A stretch of 13,570 nucleotides of DNA, taken from contig JAKAGP010000009.1 in assembly GCA_021825785.1 (NCBI GenBank), forward strand, positions 1 to 13,570, read 5' to 3'. Position 1 is the stretch's first letter, and the number at the start of each line of letters is the position of its first letter. Positions 8,031 through 13,570 of this stretch are shown one piece after another. The notes beneath the pieces are model-generated. The model did not search any database, was not told the DNA's origin, and worked only from the letters and a program-made list of their open reading frames with translations. This DNA is from Nitrospirota bacterium. Lineage in GTDB: Bacteria; Nitrospirota; Thermodesulfovibrionia; Thermodesulfovibrionales; JdFR-88. Both the position numbers and the translations under genes were made by a program.

Positions 8031-10076
8031 TCAGGCGTTTATCGTCTTTAAAAAGATTTCCACTACTTCCGGGTCAAAATCCTGCCCGGCAAGAGACTCG
8101 ATATGTTTTTTTGTCTTCTCTTCGGTCCAGGCTTTTCTGTACGGGCGATCAGAGCACAAGGCATCCCAGACGTCAACCACGGCGAATATGCGGGCGGCCA
8201 AAGGTATCTGCTTCCCTTTGAGCCCCACCGGATAACCTGAGCCGTTCCATTTTTCATGATGATAATAAGGTATGACTATGGCGGGCTCAAGGTATTTTAT
8301 CGGGGACAGCAGCTCGAAGGCGATCTCGGGATGTTTTCTCATTATTTCCCACTCTTCGGCTGTAAGTGCGCCTCTTTTGTGCAGTATATGGTCGGGCACC
8401 CCCAGTTTCCCTATATCATGCAGCAGCGCGCCCCGGCGGATATGAACGAGGTCAGCGCCCTTTATCCCGAAGGCCCCGGCGATCCTTACGGCCATTTCCG
8501 TGACCCTCTGCGAATGCCCTTCAGTCTCCGCGTCCCTGTAGTCCAGAGCCCTTGACCATCCCTCAATGGTGGTGTCATAGGCCATCGTCAATTCGTCATT
8601 GGACTTCTGCAGTTCATCGAGCATAAGGGCGTTGTCAATGGCCATGGCGGCCTGCCCAGCCATTGAATCCAGGAATTCCAGCCATCCGTCGTCAGGGGAA
8701 AAGGTCGAACGGTGGAATATCTCCAGCACTCCTTTTACCCGGCCCTTTACCATCAGAGGCACGCCGAAATAGGCCTTAAAACCTTCATTTAAAACCAGAT
8801 GTGTCTGGGGGAACGCGTGCCCCGTCTTGGTGAGCTCCCCCCCGGCAAAACCGCCGCACCTCATTTTGAATATGTCCGGATATATGAAACTCTTCCGCTC
8901 AATGGCCACATGACCGGCGCAGGTTTCGCCGGCATTGAGCTTAAGGCGCCTTATCGCCTCCGTCCTAAACCCCTTGCTTGCCGCGTGCTCCAGTGTCATC
9001 ATCTGAGGGTCGTAAAGGAGCACGTCGGCGGCATCCACGCCAAGTTTCTCCTGGACCTCATCCAAAAGGATGTTGAGCGTTACCCGCAGGTCGAAACTGC
9101 CGGTTATGGCCATATCTATGTTGCGCAGCGCCTTTAACCGGTCCAACTGTGTCTTGATCTTTTCTTCCGCTTTCCTTTTATCGGCAACATCAGCCGCTAT
9201 CTGGTCTTCAAGCTTCACCCGGTCAGTTATGTCTTCCAGAAGGGCCATCGTACCCGTAATTTTGCCGTTACCATCTCTCATGGGTGATGCAGAAAGGCTG
9301 ATGTCCACCAGAGAGCCGTCTTTTCTCATTCTCCTGAACCTCTGGCCGGTTATGCTCCCGCCGTTTCCGACCCTTTCCAGGATCGAACCGAACTCGGTTT
9401 TTTTGTCTTCGGGAATGATCGGATTAGGCAGCCCCAGGACTTGTTCTTTGCTCCAGCCGAAAATCCTCTCCGCCGCGGAGTTCCACAGTGTAACGGTGCC
9501 GTCCATTGAGACGGCTATTACGGCAAGAGGCGAGGCCTCGACCAGGGACCTGAGGGTCTCAGCCGTCTCCTGCAAGGCCATATGCGACTCCCACCGGTCC
9601 GTAACGTCCCTTACCACTTCAATGCCCGCAATGGTCCTGCCAGTGGGATCTCTCAGCGGAGAAGCAGTGATCTCAAGATATTTCGGACCTCTTTCGGTCA
9701 AGACCTTTCTTTCTACCCGGTGGATTCCGCCATCCTTGAAAGTCATCTCCAGGGGGCAGCCTCCGCATACCTTGCAATTGTGCTCGTATGCCTGATAGCA
9801 GCGCTCTCCGATATGCTCGTTGACCTTGGAGATCAGGACCGGATTCTGGTAAAGGATATTAAAGCAGGTATCCTGTATGCTGATGCCGTCGCCGATGGCG
9901 GCTACAATGGAGGCAAACTTTGCCTTTTCCTCATCAGCCCGCCTTATTGCGGCCTTCAGATCGTCTTCATATCCCCTGATCCCGGCGACGGCCCGCAGGA
10001 GCCTTCCAGCGGCCTGGAAAAACACCCTGTAAGCATACTCTAAAAACAACGGCTTTCTGTCTTCACGCCTTATCAT
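8031..10076 (-). CDS. PAS-PAS-GAF-HD-GYP signalling protein, probable c-di-GMP phosphodiesterase
   Basis: Likely breaks down cyclic di-GMP in response to a signal sensed by its N-terminal domains. It has 681 residues with no membrane segment that I can see. Layout: PAS 1 about 53-162, PAS 2 about 172-288, a short coiled-coil-like linker about 288-315, GAF about 318-485, HD-GYP about 495-681. The HD-GYP part has the metal-binding H553-D554 (LLHDIGKLGVPD) and the HHEKWNGSGYP motif at 606-616, so it looks catalytically intact. PAS 1 contains a cysteine cluster, C93-x7-C101-x2-C104-x2-C107 (YEHNCKVCGGCPLE). There is no receiver or kinase domain. ATG 10076 has AGG 7-8 nt upstream. It converges on the glycosyltransferase; the gene to its right is the FKBP gene, 218 bp away and on the same strand, but its own promoter-like sequence suggests separate transcription. 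Confidence 0.92.
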   Translation of the reverse strand: MIRREDRKPLFLEYAYRVFFQAAGRLLRAVAGIRGYEDDLKAAIRRADEEKAKFASIVAAIGDGISIQDTCFNILYQNPVLISKVNEHIGERCYQAYEHNCKVCGGCPLEMTFKDGGIHRVERKVLTERGPKYLEITASPLRDPTGRTIAGIEVVRDVTDRWESHMALQETAETLRSLVEASPLAVIAVSMDGTVTLWNSAAERIFGWSKEQVLGLPNPIIPEDKKTEFGSILERVGNGGSITGQRFRRMRKDGSLVDISLSASPMRDGNGKITGTMALLEDITDRVKLEDQIAADVADKRKAEEKIKTQLDRLKALRNIDMAITGSFDLRVTLNILLDEVQEKLGVDAADVLLYDPQMMTLEHAASKGFRTEAIRRLKLNAGETCAGHVAIERKSFIYPDIFKMRCGGFAGGELTKTGHAFPQTHLVLNEGFKAYFGVPLMVKGRVKGVLEIFHRSTFSPDDGWLEFLDSMAGQAAMAIDNALMLDELQKSNDELTMAYDTTIEGWSRALDYRDAETEGHSQRVTEMAVRIAGAFGIKGADLVHIRRGALLHDIGKLGVPDHILHKRGALTAEEWEIMRKHPEIAFELLSPIKYLEPAIVIPYYHHEKWNGSGYPVGLKGKQIPLAARIFAVVDVWDALCSDRPYRKAWTEEKTKKHIESLAGQDFDPEVVEIFLKTINA

Positions 10077-10097
10077 TTGGATGCCTGCTTTTGGGCC

Positions 10098-10186
10098 ATG
10101 TTCGAATATCCGTAGGGGCGATGACCTGCATCAATGCAGAGGGCAAAACATGATCTAAGCAGCGGACCGGAAAAACTTTCGAACAT
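10098..10186 (-). promoter_or_regulatory. Inverted-repeat-rich leader of the HD-GYP gene
   Basis: ATGTTCGAA at 10098-10106 is matched by its perfect reverse complement TTCGAACAT at 10178-10186. Between them is a second palindrome, CTGCAT-CA-ATGCAG, at 10126-10139. All lie between the predicted promoter and the ATG at 10076, so in the mRNA the outer arms could close a stem around the inner hairpin. As DNA, the TTCGAA core of each arm is itself a palindrome and could be a paired operator. I could not match it to a c-di-GMP or other riboswitch consensus from memory. Confidence 0.4.
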
Positions 10187-10225
10187 CTATTAAAAGATTA
10201 ACATTATTTCGATTTCCCCGGCAAA

Positions 10226-10254
10226 ATTTTAATTTAATTTGATTTGCTTTTCAA
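10226..10254 (-). promoter_or_regulatory. Sigma70-like promoter for the HD-GYP gene
   Basis: On the minus strand, TTGAAA (10254-10249), a 17-nt spacer, then TAAAAT (10231-10226). Each hexamer is close to consensus and the spacing is optimal. The expected RNA start is near 10219, giving a leader of about 140 nt before ATG 10076. The region is AT-rich, so a chance match is possible. Confidence 0.5.
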
Positions 10255-10268
10255 ACATTGATTTTTGC

Positions 10269-10295
10269 GCCTGGCGGCCAGGCAGGGCCTTTTTT
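10269..10295. terminator. GC-rich hairpin just after the FKBP gene
   Basis: GCCTGG-CGG-CCAGGC at 10269-10283 forms a 6-bp GC stem directly downstream of the FKBP stop. On the minus strand it is followed by GCAAAAAT rather than a T-run, so it is not a standard intrinsic terminator for that gene; the T-run (10290-10295) is on the plus-strand side, 6 nt past the hairpin. A weak or bidirectional terminator is the best guess. Confidence 0.3.
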
Positions 10296-10723
10296 CAGGA
10301 CACCTCCACCACCTCGATCTCGAAGACAAGCTCTTTGCCAGCCAGTGGGTGATTGGCATCAAGAACTATAAAATCTTCTGCAACCTGGGATATCCGCACT
10401 TCCATAAGCCCGCCGTCGGGCTGCCTCATTTGCAGCATCGCGCCTGGTTCAGGGTCAATGGCGGGAGGGAAATTCTCTTTTTTTACCCTGAAAACAAGCT
10501 CTTCCCTCCGCAGGCCGTATCCATTGCCAGGCTGGATGGAGACCGTCTTCGCCTCTCCCGAAGCCATCCCCGACACCGCCTCCTCAAAGCCGGCGATGAG
10601 GCTCCCTCTTCCCAGCGTGAACTGGAGCGGCTCCCTCCCTTTTGAGGAATCAAAGACGGTCCCGTCATTGAATTTCCCCGTATAGTGCACTTTTACGGTA
10701 TCGCCTTTTTGGGCCTTTTTCAT
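10295..10723 (-). CDS. FKBP-type peptidyl-prolyl isomerase, SlyD-like
   Basis: Catalyses cis-trans isomerisation of proline peptide bonds and probably acts as a folding chaperone in the cytoplasm; no signal peptide is present. The 142-residue protein has the FKBP halves VHYTGKFNDGTVFDSS (12-27) and GFEEAVSGMASGEAKTVSI (45-63), interrupted by an insert-in-flap domain (about 70-120), then the SlyD-type ending DANHPLAGKELVFE (122-135). Unlike E. coli SlyD it has no metal-binding His/Cys-rich C-terminal tail. AGGAG is seen 11 nt before ATG 10723. It diverges from the universal stress gene across a 178-bp AT-rich spacer. A TATAGA lies in that spacer on this strand, but without a clear -35. Confidence 0.93.
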   Translation of the reverse strand: MKKAQKGDTVKVHYTGKFNDGTVFDSSKGREPLQFTLGRGSLIAGFEEAVSGMASGEAKTVSIQPGNGYGLRREELVFRVKKENFPPAIDPEPGAMLQMRQPDGGLMEVRISQVAEDFIVLDANHPLAGKELVFEIEVVEVS

Positions 10724-10823
10724 CGGCGGAAAAACTCCTTTTTTGATTTTTTTATGCGTCCGGGATATCTTCTATAGTCAAACAAACCGCACTGATATTT
10801 CAAGGCTAAAAAAATAAAAAGAA

Positions 10824-10853
10824 TTGACAATAGAAAAAACTGGACTTTGAAAT
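10824..10853 (+). promoter_or_regulatory. Sigma70-like promoter for the universal stress gene
   Basis: A consensus -35 TTGACA (10824-10829), an 18-nt spacer, then TGAAAT (10848-10853; four of six consensus positions). The expected start, near 10860, lies about 40 nt before ATG 10902. The perfect -35 in the right place makes this plausible; the -10 is mediocre. Confidence 0.5.
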
Positions 10854-10901
10854 CAAAATAGGTTATCTCTTTTACAGAAAATTCAGAACCGGGAGGACAG
10901 A

Positions 10902-11351
10902 ATGAAAGAGATCAAGCGGATGCTCTTGATAAGCCGGATGGAGAGAGACTCACCGAAAGTATTTCATTACGGGGCATCTTTGGCGCGCAAGTTGGGGGCA
11001 GACCTCTATGTAATGCACGCCGTTCACAATCCGTTTGGCCTGGAGGGATGGAATGTACCCGTGCCTAACCTGGCGGAGGAGTACAAAAAACTCCTTGAAG
11101 ACACGCACAGGCAGCTTGTCTCAATGATAGCCGGGGAAAAACAGCAGGGGATAAAAATAACCGAGATAGTCGCAACTGGAGAGCCCGCTCGTGAGATACT
11201 GAAGGCTGTGAAAGAACACCAGATAGATGTTTTGATCATGGCCGCCCACTCCGAAGGGAAACTCGAACATATGCTTTTCGGAAGGAACCAGGATGAGATC
11301 ATACGGAAACTGCCCTGCTCGGTCCTGCTTGTAAAAAGCGGGACGGAGTAA
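10902..11351 (+). CDS. Universal stress protein, UspA family, single domain
   Basis: Small cytoplasmic protein of the UspA fold, usually induced by starvation or stress; its biochemical role is unknown. The 149 residues fit one Usp domain: the N-terminal strand MKEIKRMLLISRM, the TGEPAREILKAVKEHQIDVLIMAAH core (92-116) and the C-terminal LPCSVLLVK (137-145). The usual ATP-binding pattern G-x2-G-x9-G-(S/T) is degenerate here: the first glycine is replaced in AAHSEG (114-119), and the last glycine, G127, is followed by arginine (FGRNQDE) instead of Ser/Thr. It may therefore not bind ATP. GGGAGG lies 4-5 nt before the ATG. The gene stands alone, diverging from the FKBP gene and converging on the M1/ChaN gene 130 bp away. 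Confidence 0.9.
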   Translation: MKEIKRMLLISRMERDSPKVFHYGASLARKLGADLYVMHAVHNPFGLEGWNVPVPNLAEEYKKLLEDTHRQLVSMIAGEKQQGIKITEIVATGEPAREILKAVKEHQIDVLIMAAHSEGKLEHMLFGRNQDEIIRKLPCSVLLVKSGTE

Positions 11352-11407
11352 AAAAGACCGTTTTTAATTAAGCCCCGCTGCCAGTTTTATATTGCCGGCT
11401 ATTGCAT

Positions 11408-11454
11408 TGCCGGGAATCCTTATTGAAGGGTCATTCAAAGAAGGATTCCCGGCA
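11408..11454. repeat. Long near-perfect hairpin between the usp gene and the M1/ChaN gene
   Basis: TGCCGGGAATCCTT (11408-11421) and its exact reverse complement AAGGATTCCCGGCA (11441-11454) form a 14-bp stem. Inside it TTGAA (11423-11427) and TTCAA (11434-11438) add 5 bp around a GGGTCA loop. It sits in the 130-bp gap between two converging genes, where a two-way terminator is expected, but neither side has a T-run. The GGGAATCC/GGATTCCC core resembles the short palindromic dispersed repeats common in bacterial genomes. A partial copy of the arm start, TTGCCGG, also occurs just to the left, near 11392. Confidence 0.6.
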
Positions 11455-11481
11455 CGAAAATCTCTTCACTCTGAAAGCGGT

Positions 11482-13570
11482 CTAAAGGATCACTTTTACC
11501 GTCAATGTCTTGCCGCCGAATAAAAACCTTTTCCTCACCACTGTCACGGAGACTGTCTGTCCCGGGAGCTTGTCGAAAAGGGCGATCCGCGCATCCGCCA
11601 CCGATCCCACCTTCCAGTCATCAATGGAAACGATCGTGTCTCCTGTAAACAGCCCGGCCTTCCGGGCCGGACTGCCCGGAGTGAAACCGGTTATTTTCAC
11701 CGTCTTGTTCTTATTTTCAATGATAACTCCCAGCTTGCCGGAGACTGGGGGGGCCTGGGGCTTGGGGAAAAGGACGTAATCGGCGATGTCGGGGTCGAAA
11801 GAGAAAGAGCCGTTCACCAGCGTAACATATTTCTTTCCGGTGCGCCTGGCGAACCTGTCCGGTATGCCGTAGCCGTTCATGATGTGCCCCGCGCCCGCAA
11901 GCACAACCATCTGGTAATCAGGCTTTTTCTTCAGGAATCCGGCCACCGAGCGCGCCATGGACTCATCCCAAAGTATCTGCGCCTGGTAGAAGTTGTCAAA
12001 GCCGGTACCCTGAGGATGCATCGCGTAGATCTCCTCAAGTTCCTTCCTGTATTTGACGTTGGACATGTCCATGGTTGCGGGGATTTTCTTCAACTCCTCG
12101 GGGGAAAGGGCATCAAGACCGCCCTTTGCCACCTTCTCCGTGATCTCCTTTTGTATATTGAGCGCAATAACAGGGATGCCGTTTGCCCTGGCGTACTCCA
12201 GCACCTGCCTGTAGTAGTTGTAATCAAAACCCCACCTGGTGAAGTACTCCGACTTTTTCAAAAACTCCCTTTCATCTATTTTCCTTGAGATGAAATCATC
12301 TATGGCCTTCTGAAAGGGTATCTGAAACATTTCCATGCCTATGGCGAACTTTTTCCCCATCTTGTGGAGGGCCATTATGACGTCCAGTTCAACCTCGTGA
12401 TCCTCATAGTTGGCATGCCGCTCCCCCACGAATATGACAGGTGAGGAACTGGCAGTCTTTATTACATTGTCCAGCTCAAGTGTCCCGGAAGTCCGGATCG
12501 ACGGCACCGGGCTTGATAATTTGTACATCATCCCGTCCTCGCTTTCAGCCGTCTTTTTTTCAACGTTCCTGCCTCCCTCGAACACCAGGGTCTGGTACTG
12601 ACCGTAATGGGAAATCTTATCGGCGGCCTGGTCCACCTCCGCTTTTGAAGCTGCCCTGGCCACGGCAATGACATTGGAGGGATCAAGAGGGTTTTCTTTC
12701 ACGGTAATTGCAAAGCCTTTCACCGGGTTTTCCAAACGGCCAAAAAGCCTCTTTAAAAGTGGGTTGTCAGAACCAAGGGCCAGGATGGAGGAGTTTTCTA
12801 TTTCGTCTTCTTTCAGGTCCTTTGCCTCTTTAACGGCAAAGCCTTCCCCGGAAAGAACATCAATGAGCGTGGAATATTTCTCCTTGCCGCCGGCCAGGTA
12901 AGCCACTATGCGCTTCCGGCTGCCAAAAAGCCTGGCTATGGAAGGGGCAAACTCATCCGGGGCGAGGCGGCGCATGACATCGCAGCCTGGGTCAATGACA
13001 AGGCCGGACGGCCTTTCATCCGCCGTCTTCTCATCAGAGATCACCCGGAACGTGTGGCTTGCGCTTTTTAGCTGCAGGGGCTCTGTCTTCTCCTTTATCC
13101 CCATGACCACCTTTACCGGAAGGGTGAGCCTGTAAGGTTCCCCATCCTGCGAGAGTTCAAAAGAGACCTGCGGCATGCCGTCCAGGACGAGGGACTGCTC
13201 GTTTTCAACGGTAAAGGCGGGGACCCCCGTGCGGTCCAGCCACTGGCTGAAGAACCAGCCAAGGTCCTTGCCGGACTGGTGCTCAAATACCCCCTGTATG
13301 TTTCCCCAGGAGGCCCTTTTCCATCTGTACTGCGCTATGAGCGCTTTCAAGGATTTATAAAAAACCAGGCTGCCGACGATGCCTTTGAGCATATGAAAAA
13401 GCAGCATGCCTTTGCCGTAGCCTATGGCCGCGGAGGCGGGCCCGGTCCTCTCGGAGAACTTTCTGAGCGGGAAATCGTTCCCGGCGTTTACATAGCTCTG
13501 GTAATCGGCGAGCATCTTTTTCCTGTATTCGAGGCCCTTCCCCTGCATCTTGGCGAAGTGGTAGTCTGTC
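11482..13570 (-). CDS. M1 peptidase-like / ChaN haem-binding-like / PDZ fusion, N-terminus beyond the right edge
   Basis: Multi-domain, probably envelope-located protein; precise function unknown. The visible part is about 695 residues. The first methionine in the window (13548) is preceded in frame by TDYHFAK, so the true start lies off the right edge, along with the zinc motif HExxH of the peptidase and any signal peptide. Residues are numbered from M13548. About 1-190: C-terminal part of an M1 aminopeptidase-like domain, with Y44 in AIGYGKG at the place of the catalytic tyrosine and DLGWFFSQWLDRTGVPAF (95-112). About 190-350: a linker domain I do not recognise. About 355-595: ChaN family (Cofac_haem_bdg), with GERHANYEDHE (375-385), GMEMFQ (404-409) and AGAGHIMNGYGIPDR (551-565). 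About 600-688: PDZ domain, with the loop KLGVII and the GFTPGSPARKAGLFTGDTIV stretch (621-640). Ends in a TAG at 11482. It may process or recognise envelope proteins or haem. Confidence 0.85.
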   Translation of the reverse strand, partial: TDYHFAKMQGKGLEYRKKMLADYQSYVNAGNDFPLRKFSERTGPASAAIGYGKGMLLFHMLKGIVGSLVFYKSLKALIAQYRWKRASWGNIQGVFEHQSGKDLGWFFSQWLDRTGVPAFTVENEQSLVLDGMPQVSFELSQDGEPYRLTLPVKVVMGIKEKTEPLQLKSASHTFRVISDEKTADERPSGLVIDPGCDVMRRLAPDEFAPSIARLFGSRKRIVAYLAGGKEKYSTLIDVLSGEGFAVKEAKDLKEDEIENSSILALGSDNPLLKRLFGRLENPVKGFAITVKENPLDPSNVIAVARAASKAEVDQAADKISHYGQYQTLVFEGGRNVEKKTAESEDGMMYKLSSPVPSIRTSGTLELDNVIKTASSSPVIFVGERHANYEDHEVELDVIMALHKMGKKFAIGMEMFQIPFQKAIDDFISRKIDEREFLKKSEYFTRWGFDYNYYRQVLEYARANGIPVIALNIQKEITEKVAKGGLDALSPEELKKIPATMDMSNVKYRKELEEIYAMHPQGTGFDNFYQAQILWDESMARSVAGFLKKKPDYQMVVLAGAGHIMNGYGIPDRFARRTGKKYVTLVNGSFSFDPDIADYVLFPKPQAPPVSGKLGVIIENKNKTVKITGFTPGSPARKAGLFTGDTIVSIDDWKVGSVADARIALFDKLPGQTVSVTVVRKRFLFGGKTLTVKVIL

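Noticed and set aside
9070..9795. Plus-strand open frame (241 codons) opposite the HD-GYP gene
   Set aside because: It overlaps clear PAS/GAF coding sequence on the other strand; serine-rich low-quality translation with no domain.
10077..10225. c-di-GMP-I (GEMM) riboswitch upstream of the HD-GYP gene
   Set aside because: The conserved GEMM-I core segments are not recognisable on either strand; reported only as an unclassified structured leader.
11350..11364. AAAAAGACCGTTTTT right after the universal stress gene as an intrinsic terminator
   Set aside because: The stem would be only five A-T pairs around a 5-nt loop, too weak to call.
1..13570. CRISPR array, transposase, integrase, phage genes, tRNA or rRNA
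   Set aside because: No regularly spaced repeats, no recognisable mobility protein and no RNA-gene signature on either strand.

Overview
This window looks like the chromosome of a free-living Gram-negative bacterium, moderately GC-rich. It has a proton-pumping NADH:quinone oxidoreductase operon of the Escherichia coli type: NuoC and NuoD are fused, and NuoG carries the extra N7 cluster. Next to it are a PAS/GAF/HD-GYP signalling protein and an M1 peptidase fused to ChaN and PDZ domains. That mix would fit Desulfobacterota (Geobacter-like) or Nitrospirota better than Enterobacteria. The phylum is a guess from gene content; no rRNA or other marker is present.

Left part (1-6078, minus strand): the start of a nuo operon, transcribed leftwards in the order nuoA, nuoB, nuoCD, nuoE, nuoF, nuoG. 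NuoG runs off the left edge, and the remaining membrane subunits (nuoH-N) are presumably beyond it. All expected Fe-S cysteine sets are intact: N1a in NuoE, N3 in NuoF, N1b/N4/N5/N7 in NuoG and N2 in NuoB. The FMN glycine loop of NuoF is also present. These are the electron-input and quinone-junction subunits of complex I.

Middle (6079-7984): a 163-bp divergent spacer separates nuoA from a plus-strand multi-membrane-spanning GT-C/PMT-like glycosyltransferase. Two plus-strand hairpins followed by T-runs lie here, one in the spacer and one inside the first 30 codons of the glycosyltransferase gene.

Right part (8031-13570): a convergent PAS-PAS-GAF-HD-GYP gene (probable c-di-GMP phosphodiesterase/sensor) with a good sigma70-like promoter and a leader of about 140 nt rich in inverted repeats; a SlyD-like FKBP prolyl isomerase; a divergently transcribed small universal stress protein; a 47-bp near-perfect hairpin element; and the C-terminal ~695 residues of an M1-peptidase/ChaN/PDZ fusion that enters from the right edge.

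No gene-free stretch exceeds 300 bases. I see no rRNA, tRNA, CRISPR array, transposase or phage gene. I do not see a clear new multi-gene system. The most unusual items are the terminator-like hairpin inside the glycosyltransferase coding region, the structured HD-GYP leader, the cysteine cluster in its first PAS domain, and the M1-ChaN-PDZ fusion.
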